Source: Isoetes taiwanensis
Taxonomy: Eukaryota; Streptophyta; Lycopodiopsida; Isoetales; Isoetaceae
NCBI GenBank assembly: GCA_021234155.1
Contig: JAJEKV010000271.1
Span: 1-64,000 of the forward strand
Length of the DNA: 64,000 bases
Direction of reading: 5' to 3'
Made by a program: the position numbers and the translations under genes
Shown here: positions 1 through 14,449 of the stretch, one piece after another
Position numbering within the stretch: position 1 is the first letter of the stretch
Layout of the letters: the number at the start of each line of letters is the position of its first letter
Notes under the pieces: model-generated
The model's input: only the letters and a program-made list of their open reading frames with translations
Databases searched by the model: none
What the model was told of the DNA's origin: nothing

Positions 1-3000
1 TGCTTCCATCTAACAATCAAGCACTTGCCTATCAAAAATATGACACTATAGTTATGTCCTTTACTATCTACCTAATAAGTAGAAAATAAAATATTACCAA
101 ACAGATGGCACACAAATCCTGTCCAGTCCATAGATTGCTCAATTATAAGAAATTCTATACTCAAGTTGGTAAAATTTCCAATAAGATCAGCTTGTTTAGA
201 CCATCAAATAGAGGAAGAGTAGAAATACCAGAGAATTTGCGACCATTTTGCAATAGTTCTTTCCCTGAATTTACATAAAATTAGGCAAATATTTTATAAG
301 CAAGTTAGGATGAGGCACTTCATTCTTAATGGAGCTTCTGACCATTAGCTATCAAGGCCTTATTTTCAACATATTTTAAATTACACAATCTCCTGTAATC
401 TGTGAAGCATCCTGTAATCAAGGTGAATATCACTGATTCCCTAGACCAATAAAATTAGGTGGTAGTTTGCTCCAAGAAATAAACCCCTAATTTGTATTGT
501 GAGTCTCTGGAGCTAATAGAAGCTTACAAGCTTATAGAAGTTTGATGCTCAGGAAGTGTAGCAATGACCTCAATGATTACTGCTAATAATAGAGGGTTTT
601 ATGTAATCAGTTTCCCTACCGAAGCCAGCTCCAGAAATATCTTGGCAGATCATGATAACAATGGCCTGTCGTTATCTCTAAAATCTGTTATCTCTAAAAT
701 CTCCCAAATACCTGGGTGTGCAGCTATAGAAAACTGTTGCAGGTACGTAAGATCTGACATACCTTACAGCTCATTAGAAACAAGGTTGGGTTTTCAAGCT
801 TTTCGTTAAAAAGTACTGAGTCAGGTATTTGCTTTTAGACAAGCTGATCAATAATGCTGCTATGAGCGCTGTCAGGCAATGCACTGAAAAGCATGCACTG
901 GTTCATTTCATTATTGCCACCAACTAATAGCTCAACTAATGACTGTCCTGCTCACATTTTAAAGAATATGGTAGGCGTGATTACCATTCAGTTAAATAAA
1001 ACGAATTCAAAATGCTTCACATAGAATGCAACTAATCTCACAAATCTAGACTCTACAGCCCATTTCAAAGTGCATGTATGGTTAGATTGGCAAATGAAGT
1101 AATGAAGTGAAAGCTTAATTCTTGATGAATTAGAAAAGAATCTCCTAAGCATAGAAATAGGCCTAGCAAATAACTAATTGCAAATATATAGTTTCTAAGT
1201 TATCCACATGATTGGAAGTATTGCTCAAGAAAAATGCCGCGCTTCTCTTCGTCTATACTCAGCATACATAGCCAAAAAACAACATGAAGCCTGCGTGCTA
1301 AGTGCGTTCAAAGTGTTCAAGCAGATAGCCTTATACAAATGGTTGAAAAATAAGCTCCTTTAAAATTTACACTGCATGAAATCCATCTATATAGAAATAG
1401 CCAAGCCATTGTGGACCTCAGATCTCGACAAATAATATCTTTGTGATGGGTAAGAATAGCATGAACGTACCATTTTCTAAGAAACCTCCATGGCAACAAA
1501 CAATGATGGTGAACATACCAAGCTGCATCATAATGATACCTTGACAATTCCACTAATATAGCATGCACAGAATACAAAAATTAAAGCTCCACTCAACACT
1601 GCAAATATTGAAAATAAACCCTTCACAAACCTCACTACCAACAAAGCTAATTTTTACACAAACCTCATAAATCCCACTTACAAAATTCTAACGCTCCACT
1701 GCTAAAAGTAAGCAATGATTCTGCATGTGATGTTGCTCTGTTCTCTTGAGAGCCAACAAGCCGATCCCAAGCTATTGGTGAGCGTCCTGCAAGTTTATGG
1801 TCAGATCCGACAGCAAAATGATAGAAAATAAGCTCTAAAAGGCTCATCTGCCCAGGCTCAGTTTTTCCGATCACAAACTTCAAATGCTCTATGCAGATTG
1901 GTCTTCGACAGAGATGGGCTAGCAGATTGGGGTAGAGAAAGAAAGGCACGGAAATTCAAAATTCATATTCAAAATGGCCTTCTCCAGTTCAAAAGAATTC
2001 ATATTCCTTCATACAGCCAATTTACATTATCAGCAGCATATTTGAGGAGATACAATCAAGTTAAGGCGACATTATGATGGACATCCATTGCTTGATATAC
2101 AATCCTTAGATATCATAGGCAACATTGTGATATTGAGACATAAAGTAGAAGTTAACGTATGACGAAAATAATCTCGCATTTAAAGCAAATATATAACATC
2201 ACATGATGGATACAATCCTGAAAAGAATGAAATGCAAGAGGCAGATAAAACAGTATGTTTGAACTTGCACTGTATACATATTTTATCAGCGAAAACTTAC
2301 GCAGTACCTCATTCAAACTAAAATAAAATATATCTTAGATCATCTTGTCATCTACTTGGAAAGATATCTGTCCACAAAGTCATAATTTTGGCAATCAAAG
2401 CTGATTATACTTCAGCTATATACAAAACGCCAATCCATAAAGTACTACTAAACTAGCTTCCCAACCAAGATATTTAAATTACCCAAATTGCACTTTCCAT
2501 GATACCAGAATGATATGATAACATCTTCATTATAATGTAGACCTTCGAGGATTATCCCTACGTGAGATGCAGAAGAAAGAAATAAAAGCTTATGCAATTA
2601 GGCACAGAAGGAAAACAAATATAGGTTTACCATGCGTACATTCATATATGACTTACCACATAAAACACATCTGATTCATCTATATGTCACTCAAAGCTTG
2701 ATTTCTTTTCGTCTGCATTAGAAACACAGATCAGTTTTGCTATACAGTTCAACATATATCCAGTTCAAATCTATATACCTTGTGAAAGATGCACATGGTA
2801 TCTAAGTTCTCTACAATTCTACAATGCACCAGGTAAGCGTTCAAGATCGTGGATCTGATGCATGGCGTGAACCTACTCAGCTTGCGGCAAAAGAGTCACC
2901 AAGTAGCCTTCTTCACCAATAACTTTCTCTAAAAATTGAAGATTCAAAAGTTGAAATTTATAAGATTCAAAAAGTTTAAATCACAATCTATGCAAAGTAG

Positions 3001-6000
3001 GGGTTTCAAACATTCAATGTACCTCTGCGAAGAACCTTTTAGTCTGGTACACTGTTGCTGCAAAGAACCACCAAGGATAGCCAAAGTCTGGATTGAAAAG
3101 GACAAAGAATCAATAGCCAACAAAAAGTGAGGCAAAATGAGGAGAAAAATGAAGAAACAATGAGTTTCAAATTGCATTCTTCATGACATTCTTCATGACA
3201 TATATAACAGAAAGGGTAACCAACAAAAATTATGCACTTGGAAAAAATACGGGTAAATGGCATCTTGAAGCAAACCATAAACATTTCCGCAACAGCTACC
3301 TAATGTCCACATAAAAAGCAAAAAATCCTTGGCAAAATCATAAACCTCGAGCTAACAAATATAAAGCATAAAAGATCCACACATCCGCGCCAAGTAAGTA
3401 CTTATAATAAAACCATAAGGTCTTGCATTTCCACAGACACAGAAATACTTAAGCATTTTGATGCATTTCTAAGAGAGGATAATCAAGCGCCAGTTTCTCT
3501 CTAATGCTTACCATGTTTTGTGGATCAGCATTTTTCCGGCCCTTGCCATTCAAGCAATGAATAACATCAACTGATTGCTGGCAGCTTCGATGCAGAAGTT
3601 TGGGCAATCTGCTGCATTCGTTCAAGGGGTTTGAGCCATCTACTGCATTCGTTCAGATCGGTTGAATGGAGAAAAAGAAGACATCAAAGATTTTAAAAGC
3701 AACAAGTAAATTTAAGCAGAGAGCATTTCCATCAGAGAAGCATGGTCCAGGGCCATACGCCCCGCTTCAATAGGCCTATGTTCTGCTTTCGACTTGAACT
3801 CTGATGGGTTGGATTTTTGAATTTTGAAATATTGTAGGATAGAAAGACCAGATCGCGCCAATAAAAAGAGGTCGAAGGCGAAGGCGCCGCATGCTGCATT
3901 ACATCGCGGACATTCGAGCTCTCAGAATCAAAAGCCCTCGATTTTTAAAAAGAATACAGCTTTATAGAAACCTCCCAACTGGTGAAATCTCTCCAATTTT
4001 CTCAAATTGAAAATCTCTCCCAAAATCGTTAAAGAAAATTGAGAGAGTTTGAGGAAAAATTAGGGAGGTTTCCCACAAACTTAGTTATGTCCACAGTTAG
4101 TCATAGGTTAATTGACATTAATATATTTTAAAATTTTGCACTCCTTAGCAGAAGTAAATTTTGCTCTTTAAAAATGTAAAGACAGGGACCGCACCTAATG
4201 GGATAATCTACTTTGCCTCTATAAGCAAAAGAGCTAGATGCCCTTATCTAGTAGAAACATATAGATACGTCTATAAGCAGCCATAACCCGATTCAATACA
4301 TGTATAATTGGCTGAGAAGACGTATTAGAACTTGAGAAGGTTGACTGTAGTATATGACATTTTGTTGGTTGAAACCTCTAAAAGTTGGCCGCCATGATCA
4401 GGGGCTCCTGTAATGCTGGCAGCAATACTGATCTGAAAAAGTTATACTTTCTGGATGGAAATGGACCCAAGTGTGCATGGTTCTGTCATACGGCACAAAC
4501 AAATTCGCCCTCTTTCATCAACATATCTGCACGTTATCCATATAAATCAATCAAACCAGCATCTATCGAGATAATGGCCAAGTCCTGTATTTGCAGGAAG
4601 TTACCTACTTCTGGAATATCATTTATCTCCTCAGGATTCTAGCGTGGATGGTTGGGATCATCAAGTTCATTACATATCAGCACCTTCCTTCTTGATATCA
4701 GCTGAAAAATCAACTAAAATACATTGTACTTCGCAATGTCTGGAATGGTGATCGCTGCGAAATAAAACGAAGGTTTGGCTATCCATCTTCCTTGGCTTAC
4801 AAAGGTATGCTGCAAAACAAAGCAATCTTACTCTTGCTGGGTTTTGCAACAAAATACGAAGAAGATTCTGTCCTTCAGCAGATATCTGTATGTTGTCTGG
4901 AGCAGTATATTGCACATTCAATATCCTCTGCATTGCAGAACATTGATAATTTAAACTCAGAAAATATTACTGATTAATCCAGTTGACAATAAATAGCACT
5001 TCTTCAATGAGTTTCACGAAAATTATTTGGGTCTTCTGGATCTTCAAATGGGTAGCTCCTACAAGCATGGCGTGAGAGTAGCTACAGGACCAAACATGCA
5101 ATCTGCTTTGAGAAACTAGTCATTTAGCCATGGCAGGAAAAAAATACTTGTTGGAATATAGAATATCAAAAGGGAATTCCCCACATACCACTTACATACC
5201 GGTCTTAAAGATAACTTCTGAATTTTCATAACCTTTTCGGTGTACCCAACTCTTGATTTTGGCTGAGAATGCATGGGAGACTTTACTTTGGCAGCATAGA
5301 TGCATTATAAACACCAACCATCCAATAATATACTTGTAAAGTGGGAAGCTGCTTACCTTTGAATAGCCAAAGTCACAAATTTAGCGAGGAACAGACTGCA
5401 TCTGGCAATGCATTTTCCAACTTCAAATCTGTTAATGAATACTCTAACGGATCAGAGATTGAATGTCAGCATCCTCCATTCATTGAGGCCATGTTGAGAG
5501 ACACTCACAACTGCAAGTGGAGGCCGAGATGCCATACCAGCCCCAATTACATGGCTGACCCCAGATATCAGTTGTTGAACAAGAACAACTGATATCTGGG
5601 ATCATGTACCACTCAATAGTATGCGTCGATGAAAAGAAAAACCTTGCCTGGTACAAACGGGAAGAACTAGTAAATGTGGAGTGGAAATCCGTTTGGAGCC
5701 CTTGGAACACAGACAATTCACACATGAAGCAATCTAAGATACACCATTGGATAGAGATGAACCAGGTAACGCATCCTGCGCTTGCTTAATCTTCTGTATG
5801 GCAGGAGAAACCTCATCTTCTTCCGAAAATGCCCCACATTTAGAAAATTAGATTTCCGAAAATCTCACGCCTGCTGCATACTCCATGACTATGGCTAAAG
5901 TGGGTTGCGTCAACAAACACAAACTTAGACTACTTACAATTTCTCCGAGCACACTACATATTCTACAAAACGGACCACAAATTGCACTGAACATAAAATA

Positions 6001-6680
6001 ACTTTCATTTTATCCTCCATGGTATATTTCCAGGCAAATGCATTTAAGATCCATTCAACTTGCCTCTTTGAGATCCTGACAATATTAGGATGACGTAAAG
6101 GTCGAGTAGTTTAATGATCTCCCTTTCCACATTTTCTAAGTCAATCTACTTGCTTTTAGAACTGGTCCAGTAAAATATTGGCTGCAGGGGTCACGTGGTC
6201 TGAACGACGGTAAACTGAGCAAAATGAAGTCCCCAAAAAACCATGTATTTTTGACAAAACTACGACCCCGATGCATATGCGGATATGCCGTAGTTCAAAC
6301 GGCACATAAATTAACTCTACATAGAATTTACAGACACACCACTTAAATGCTGGAACTTTTCGCCCTTTCTATATACTTCACAGCTACAGCTCTCTAGTCT
6401 TCTTGTCCGCATCAGTCTAGCAACACCAAAATTTCTCGACCCAATATCCTTGACAAAAGCTCCATAACAGTCTGATATCAATACACCTTCCCCAGCACAT
6501 CCATATTCGTAACAGAAGAATCGAAAATCAGTTTGCAAAAAGTAGTGTAATCTCGATGCAAACATCCGATTACCTTATTTTACCACTCCTCGCCCACCAG
6601 GTAGGCCTCTGCATAAAACTTCACCGAAAAGCAAGGCGATCCTGAGCAGAAGGAACGGATTTGAGAAGACGGATGCAAGT
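1..6680. other. AT-rich spacer without recognisable genes
   Basis: Both strands were read and no protein family, RNA gene or transposon end was recognised. Open frames are all under about 90 codons and look random in composition. The stretch has ordinary plant intergenic or intronic texture. The only distinct structure is the long hairpin near 5.56 kb, listed separately. A very long intron or UTR of a host gene cannot be excluded. Confidence 0.6.
5556..5604. repeat. Perfect 17-bp inverted repeat with 7-nt loop
   Basis: The arm CCCAGATATCAGTTGTT (5,560-5,576) is followed after the 7-nt loop GAACAAG by its exact reverse complement (5,584-5,600). After one mismatch, three more pairs extend it to about 21 bp per arm. 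It could be a small foldback element, a hairpin RNA or a chance palindrome. No flanking target duplication is obvious. Confidence 0.7.
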
Positions 6681-6969
6681 GACTATTTTCATTGCAAGTG
6701 GAGCAGGGCTGGCGTACCCTTTGGGTGAAATTCTACGGCGGAAAAAATTCTACGGAAAAGATTTAGCTGCATTCCAGCCTTATCCTTAACTGCGCCTTGC
6801 ATATTGGCGCGCCGGCTAGTGGCGTCAAAGATTTACCTTGCATTCTGGCCAGGTGGAATGCACCTAACTGTTCTTCTGTGTAAACGGCTAGAAAATTTTC
6901 CGCGCTTTCGGCTGGACGCCCGTATTTGCAGAGTCAAGATCACGATATATATCGGCACCCATTATCAGC

Positions 6970-7075
6970 CAAGTGGTATATATTCAGTAAAAGTGGTATA
7001 TCCAGGCCAAAAGAGTGGTATATCGGCCAAAATGGTATATCTAATTAAGGCGTGGTATTTCGACCAAAAACGGTA
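6970..7075 (+). repeat. Short degenerate tandem repeat, GTGGTATAT units
   Basis: Five GTGGTATAT/ATGGTATAT/GTGGTATTT units follow one another at about 18-24 bp spacing, several ending in a GGCCAAAA-like tail. The block sits at the edge of a GC-richer patch (6.7-7.1 kb). It is a degenerate minisatellite or part of a repeat end. No function is evident. Confidence 0.5.
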
Positions 7076-7079
7076 GCGA

Positions 7080-9015
7080 AATTAGCGGCGCCGCGGAGCC
7101 GCAGATCTTTGGTGATACGTTCTTGCGGCTTTGTGGACAGCAGACTTCTTACAGCCCTTCATCCAGCACTCACGCGTCTAACACTAGATTGATGAAGGCG
7201 GGGAAGAATTTGAAGCAGGTCAGAGCCAAATGGGTCAAAATGGCCAAGAACAATTGGTTATGGGCTGAAGCTGTGAAGTCCACAATGGATGATAATACTG
7301 TGCGGTCTTACCTGCAAGCTTGGATATACCATCTGGGACACTAAATCACGAAGGTCCCCTAAGCATGATTGCAAGAAGCACATTTTAATGGTAGGAAGCA
7401 TTTTGATAGATCTACCTTCCGTGCGGTGGGTTGCCCTCCATTAGGCTATCTACCCACAGTTTAAAGTTTTGATTCGAATGTTTGTTTGGCAGCCCCAGTA
7501 TTCCGGAATGCACCTCTACCTGCGTGCGGCAAAGTCAACCATGCCTCAGTTTTGCAATCGGCATGGTTTCCCCTTCTGGAATGCAAGATAGAACTACCCA
7601 ATACTCTTACCACTTGGATTTAGAAACTTCAATAGCTCCTTCAATCAAATTGTGACACATCCATAGTTTCTTCCTCAATCTATCTGGTTTCTCTTCTCCA
7701 CTCCCCTTCTCCACCATGCTCGTGGTGTAAAATTGGCCTCCACCCACTTTACCCTCCCTTCCACAAGAATTGCCTTGTTAGGAAAGATATGGTACGACAG
7801 AAGATTTACTTACATTTTTGTCAAATTATGCTCACAAAATGAACCTAATGGAATTTTCATGTTTTTAAATCACCTACTACACAGCGGTCCCAAGGTATGG
7901 ACCATCGTGACATTTCCATCTTGGAATCACCCGGTAAAATTGATTCTTGCATACATGAAATTCAACTTGATTTTCACTTTTTTAAGCTCGTTTATATCAT
8001 TTGTAGATGTATTTGATAAACGATATTTTTCTTAAATGCTCACCGTAAGATTTGATTCACGGTGAATGTTCTATAAAAGATTTGATTCTTTTAACATTTG
8101 GGTTGAAGTGTTGTCTCTCTAACAAGTACTTGATGGGAAAAAATGTAAAAAGTAAATATTGTGCATGCTTGTTCACCTAGAAAATCACTTATAAAACATG
8201 CTAAAAGCGGAGATTAGGACAAGAAAAAATGCATTATATTATCATGAAAGTACATTTATCATCAATTCTGATTTGTATTAGAGATAATGAATTAACATTT
8301 TTTGTTGCAATAGTGACAGATAAGCCCATTGCGCGTCTGTTTGGATTGTTTGTTAAAATTTTAATATAAATTTGACATGTGAATGATATATAATTCTGTA
8401 TTTTTCACTGGATGGGCATGGAAAGAGCGAACTCCCATTTCAGGCAAACAACTTATTATGTGATGCTTTGAACATACATATAATAATACCTTATATCCTT
8501 GACATTAAATAGTTTTTCTATGCAAACGTGCACTAAAATGCAAATATTACATTTACTTGAGTTTTCCATGAAGCGAAGTGCTAATATCAATCTATAAAGT
8601 AGTGCATCAATCCATTCCTTTCATGAAATTTAGGTATCGATGAATGAAATCTATAATATAGAACCAACCTATACAAGGATACAATGTAGATCATTTACAA
8701 AACGTATGGTAAATAATTTATATTCTTGATCAGGTTGTTTCTAATAATTTAGAAAATTGTTTTTAGTCTTCCATCAAAATCTTCCTTAAAAATGGAATGG
8801 ACCCTCCAGATGATCGCCCTCTCCATTTGTTCAGGCCATTAGCAGCAAGTCACATGAAGAATAAATTCATTACAGTTTGAGAAAACTTTAGAGTCTCTTT
8901 TATGAAATAGGCCTCGTGCGACACATTTGCTTTGCCGTACTGTTTGGCCTTCGCGCGATAAGCTGATTAATTTGTTTTAGAAAAGTTGGTCCGTTCGTCT
9001 AGTTATTGAAAGACC
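7080..9015. other. Spacer, mostly AT-rich, no gene seen
   Basis: No domain, RNA gene or repeat end was recognised on either strand. Base composition becomes strongly AT-rich after about 7.7 kb and changes sharply to GC-rich at about 9.0 kb, where LINE-B material begins. Confidence 0.6.
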
Positions 9016-9019
9016 ACAT

Positions 9020-12000
9020 GAAATGAACAAGCGAGACAAAGAAGAAGGAAGGAAGGAAGGTTTCATTTTACTTGCATCCCACCGGGCGGAAGTATGGCAA
9101 TGCATCTGCGAGAAAACGAGGCAAAAAGCCAAAAACTTACCAAAACAAACAATGGCACATGCAGTGACCTATCTAGGGTTAAGCCCCGCGGGGAAAAGCC
9201 TAATAGTGAGCTCTCAATGCCGCTGAAATGCGGCGAAAATCGCGGATGTAGCTCCGGTAGCTACATAGGTGAAATCGATGCTGATAGCGGTGTGTCTGGA
9301 AATCAGATGATGTACGCTTCGGACATAGACCATCTGGAGCCTGCATTTGGAGCATGGTTAACAAACCCTCTATCACGTCCATCTCACAACGGCATCCACT
9401 CTCCTCCACGGGGTCCGTGCCATCGGTATCCACGGTACGAACAATTGAAATTAATGGGAACCCGTCCTTGTAAGCGCAATACAGCTCTCCGTTTCTTCAC
9501 GAGATGCCATTGCTTTCAAATGCCGATAGAGGTCCATATGGTAAGTTAAATGCAGTCAATGATGGTACAATTACTTTCATCTTGGGCTTTACTGGTAGGG
9601 CGCTCCCACCGGGGGTAGCGGCACCAACCCATCAATTGCCCATTACGCGCCAGAGTCTGCAGTGCCACCATACGACGGTAATCCATAGACCCCACCTCCT
9701 AAACCATACATGCAGTGCTGGTGCATACCCTCTTATTTGGGGAGCCTCGTGCTTTCTTACGGCACAGTAGGCAACAGTACTCATCATCTATCACCTTGAG
9801 CCAGTAGATACCTTGGCGAATGCATGAGGCAGGAACTTACAAGTCCTCAACAAATGAATGAGTGCGGTCTCCTTCACTCCCAAGCTATATATTCAAAGCT
9901 TTTACCCTTTCAACCTATCCCGTGTTTTCTTCGTTTGACCTCCGCACACCGGCTCGACCAAAGCCACTAGCAGGTGTGCTCTCCTGCGCTTCGATCCACG
10001 GGTCATCAGGCAACGTTTTTACTTACTTTGCATATAAAGCCTTCAGCTGTGGCTCTCCTCTCCACACACTCATCCTGACGTATTGGTAGTGAAATCAGAT
10101 TTTCCCCGGATACTTGAAGCTCCGCTTTCCATCTCCACTTCTGTCACAGCCAATATAACTGCGGATTGGGTGTGAAGAGACAGGATCGAAACAGCATTTT
10201 GTACAGTTCTGTCGGCCCGATTGCCCCACAGAACCCGGGGGCATCAAATCTTGCTGCACATACTGCTGGCGTGTGGCTGCGTAGCCTATCCATCGCCGCC
10301 ATAAATGGCGAAACCGATTACTTTACCAGGATAATTTGCGGCTTTCCCCGTAATTGCATCCGTCTCCAGCTATCAATGTACCTTAAGCGTTGGAGACAAC
10401 GGAGCGCTCTAACCGCTCATAGTGCTAGCGCTGCCGCCAGTCTTCATGGTACGCGCTCATTCATCATAATTTTGCGTACCCATTACATATCACGGCTGGA
10501 ACTACGCCGTTCGCCGCCCTGCACTTACAACATCTTCTCTACCCCAGGGCGGTATCATATGGAGTCTTAAAATCTACAAACAGCAATACAAGTCACCGTG
10601 GCATTCATTGCACTCCGTCAACGCTCTCAAAGTGAATATAGTCGGTCGTGGTGAAATTTGGTAACTTCCTGCTGACCAATTGCCGCGCCACGCCTCCTCG
10701 GCCCACTTGAGTTTCGCTTCTCTGCCTGCCGGAGGCGAAACGAGCTACCATAATCATCAGTGGTGCTTCGTCTCCATCCGTATTACCAGCTTTATGCCGC
10801 GGGAACAACACCGCAACCATCCACTCACGAGAGGCCTATAGGCACAGTTAATGATCGCGTCAGGGGCCCTACCACAGGTGGGGCCTTTGTTTCGCGGTAG
10901 GCGCAAAGCCCACCTTAAATCCTTTGCCGTTACTTGAATGCAGAGACCTCTTTGGACATCCTCCCGTGAGCTGCAGCACCTCCTCTACGATGGGACACTG
11001 GCGTTAGCTCTTGAGGTCATATAACTCTACTGGCGGTGCATCCATTGCTCCGCGCCACATCTGACCACAGCGCCCGGTATAACACGCCCTTGCCCGAAAA
11101 CTTTATTCGCCATGAGCATATCAAAACGGCGTGGTTTACGCCATGTATCTCCCTTCGGCTTTTTGGGAAGGCTTATAGTCTTGGGGCACAATGGCGCAAC
11201 TGTGGATCTCATTGGCGCATTTACGCTCTTTAGAGCCTTCTTAATCGACATCAATATGGACATAAGGAAAATCGTGCCCTCCTTGGGGAGACCCCTTCAA
11301 CTGCAAAGCCTCAGTAGAACGCGGTGCCTCATTAGCCACACTGTCCTTTGTAATGTGCCAAGAAGCTATCAAACCCACAGCCGCTCCACTTTTAACCTGA
11401 TTCATCTGCTCACGCCCATTATAGCGTGGGATCATTGGTGACCATCCACTTTACTGATTAATGTACCCTGTTGGTGCTCCCAAATTGTGACATAAAAGTG
11501 GTAGTAATTAGGCAAAACCTCCTCCATCCACATGCTTGTGCCAATGGAAGTGTGTAACCATGTCAAGTCTTTCTTTGAGGCGAAGGTAATCCTTACGCTA
11601 AACCACCCCATCACCTTTGCATCCATCCTGCCAGTAACTTCCCCACAATTGTAGCCATCATTTTACGCATACCATTACAAATTACCGCTCTCAAACCCAG
11701 CGAGGAGGACCGGTTGCGCAGTCGCCACCCTGTCTGGGGAGTGCATTATGTGGAATAAGCGTGCATCCTAACAAGCGGATCGGCATTAGCGTCTGTAGAG
11801 TCACCGGTACCAAGTCGCCCGTCTGAGCATTGAAATCTCTCCTAGCAAAACACACATCACTGCTGTCACCGCCGGCAAATCTATAATATCCTCCCCAGTT
11901 CCCTATAAACATTTGGACATCCTGCGCATCATGTACTGGTGAACTTAGGCACGTGGGGATGGCCTTCGCCAAAACAAACCGGACGCAGCCGGGCTCATAC

Positions 12001-13210
12001 CATTGCCCCGCCTGGCGATTCAAATGCATGTCCAGGATTTTACGGTAGTCTTGGCCTGAAAGTAGCAAAACGCTCCCTACGCATCGCCCGGCACTCCTTC
12101 GCCGGTAGAAATCTGCGATATCCTCGATACTGCGGCAGTAGTGCCCTGCGCCTCCCCATGTCTCCTCAGAGCTGATGTCCATAATAAATGGCGATCCCAT
12201 TCAAACCTTTGCCCTTCTTTGCGAGCCTGAATTCGAAATCGCAGACGCGCACTTGCGGTTGTGGACCCATCCCAGTGCCGGGGACGCTCTTTGTCGTTGG
12301 AATCGCTTTCAGGCGGCCTGCTCAGGACCACGATGGATATCTTTGATTGTGGAAGCCTCAATCAGCCCTCTCCACTGGCTGCTGGCTTCAGTGCCACTGG
12401 GCCCAGCTCGCCTGCGGCGGTGATTACGTAAGTGCTGCTCATGGCTGTCGGCGAGGAGGCACATATACCTTCATCATTGCCATTAACCGACCAGCCCACC
12501 TCGACGGCCGATCTCTCTTGTCTTGACCAACTCTTGGCTTCTTTCAGTTGTTGCAATGGCGTGAGATCGGATCAGGTATATGGGCGTACCTTTCAAAGCG
12601 GTAGGTGCGGTGCAACAACAATTTTGCCTCCCAATCCAAGGCGCAAACTTAACTAGGCGAGGGTCTCATGCCGGTCCTCGAATTCTGATTGGACTCTTGA
12701 TACCAAATCGTAATTGGAGCTTTGCAAATTACCCGAGGGTGGTAAGCTTACACGGCAAATCCCTAGCCTTGCTCACTCCGGCAATCCCAGCACAATAGGT
12801 TGCGGCCCGGCGTGCTGGATGTGTCGCTCCTCACTGATGCACATTCCACAGGCCACCTCGGCCCTGCGGTATGGGGGAATCTTTAGTGCAGATATTGTGG
12901 GTGCACTCTCGGTTCGTTACCTCCATTCGAAGATCTGCATCTCTTCGTAGCCAAGTGGGCCATATGGTTTCTATATGTGAGAGCATCTTTTCGACATCAC
13001 GCTGTCTGCCTTTGCTTCAATCAAGGAATTGGAGCACGCTACGCACGCTTCCACATCCTTTCCTAGCATCTATCCGACCGACCATGCTTGTGAGCTTTGT
13101 ACAATGCTGCAGCTTAACCCCTTCATGTATTTGGGTGCTTTATACCATACTGCTGGTGGGACCTTATCCAGCGGTGCCTATCTCCGGTGACTAGTACGTA
13201 TTTGTTGCTT
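9020..13210 (-). mobile_element. LINE-B: decayed non-LTR retrotransposon
   Basis: This 4.2-kb GC-rich block stands out from AT-rich flanks. On the minus strand it holds broken coding DNA in LINE order. An AP-endonuclease-like segment is at 12.2-11.7 kb. A possible reverse-transcriptase motif-A region follows at 11.26-11.24 kb (VHIDVD, then KKALKSVN, across a stop). Further broken frames run to about 9.2 kb, where Cys/His-rich residues could be the C-terminal end. Every frame is interrupted and no YxDD box was found. The ends are set by base composition only; no poly(A) or target duplication was identified. The composition and layout resemble LINE-A in this window, so they may belong to one family. 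Confidence 0.5.
11691..12200 (-). pseudogene. LINE-B endonuclease fragment
   Basis: The longest open stretch of LINE-B has 169 codons. It contains an ETWGG motif near its start (compare the QETW/QETH motif of APE-type LINE endonucleases) and a RRDFNAQTGD motif near residue 120, matching the GGDFNA(R)TG box of these enzymes. In the family this domain nicks target DNA for target-primed reverse transcription. Here it is only part of the domain and the neighbouring frames carry stops, so it is a relic. Assignment rests on these two motifs in the correct order. Confidence 0.55.
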
Positions 13211-14440
13211 GTATCTCCCCTCTTATGCAGTCATCAGCCTTTTGAGCTCCCACTAAATCATAATCCCAGGCAGAGGAACTACAAGAAATTAAACTCCTAT
13301 TACGATGGAGAAGGCTGCTTCTTGGTAGCAGCCTGGCGGATGGTCCGGTGATGACTCAAGCTTACTGACAGCACAAGGAGGAGACGGACTGTTCACAGCC
13401 TGATTGCCTCAGCTTTTGTGATACATAAATTAGGCAGGTATCCAAATTGAGCTCTTTACTATTTCAGCATTAAATACCTAGAGGTTTGCCATAGAGAGGC
13501 CGGGGGCTGTCGGTGGATTCCGTCGACTAAAGCAGGGGGAGGACATAAGAAAGTAGAAAAAAGTGGCATATTATCTATATCTATATATATTATCTATAGT
13601 GGTGAAGTCGAAATGAGATGATAGTTTGTGCGCATTTTGATCATTTGTTTTTATTATATTTAAGAATGTAAAAGGCGGTTAAGCGTTACACGGATTTATA
13701 GGAACTACAATCTTGAGAAGAGTTGGGAAACAATGATAAGACATTACTTTTATTGGTTTTCCTCAAATCGTCTCTTCTAACATCTTGGAATCAACTTTGG
13801 AGATTTGCTTTTGATCTGAATGGTAGCTTTTCGATTTTCTTGACATGAATGGATGATTGGCTATGGTTAGTAGATCTTTGTGAGATTGGGTGTGGGAAGG
13901 TCTTGGATAGAAGCTGGTTTGCCTTTCTCTTGGAAAAACTAGTTGGCTTGGTGACATGGTTAGGCGGCTCTAAAGTGTCATAAAACTGGGGAGTTGCATG
14001 TACTGTACTCCACTTCAGAAGTAGTATCGAGATGGCAAAATCGTGGTGATGATGATTTATTGCCCGAGGGGCTGCCTTACTGGATTAGGGGAGATAATTT
14101 AAGCGAACTAGAGGAGATGCAGGCTAAGTCTTGGGTGGTAGATGACTGAATGGTGGGAGAAAGTTGTGTTGATTACGTGGGTTGTGTGGAGTAAAATATA
14201 CGACTGTGAGATATACTTGATATTGAAGCGAGGAGATAATTGATACCTTTATGCGAGTGGTGGAAGCTGGCGTATATATCGCGGGAGGGCTAGGACTTTG
14301 AATACCAGTCAGTATCACGGCTAGCTGATACATACGAAATATTAAACAACCAGTTACGCTTCGCGTTGGCATTGGGCAGGTGTAGCACTGGGAGGAGAAA
14401 GCACATTGGCGGGCCGGTGGCTCTGTTATTGAAGCAAATG
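13211..14440. other. Spacer between LINE-B and the palindrome array
   Basis: AT-rich DNA with a short TATCTATA-type microsatellite near 13,565-13,600. No coding region, RNA gene or transposon end was recognised. Confidence 0.55.
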
Positions 14441-14449
14441 AACTTCGAA

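Noticed and set aside
70-120. Host gene exons in the first 6 kb
   Set aside because: No open frame shows a domain or convincing codon bias, and splice-like sites are no more frequent than expected in AT-rich DNA.
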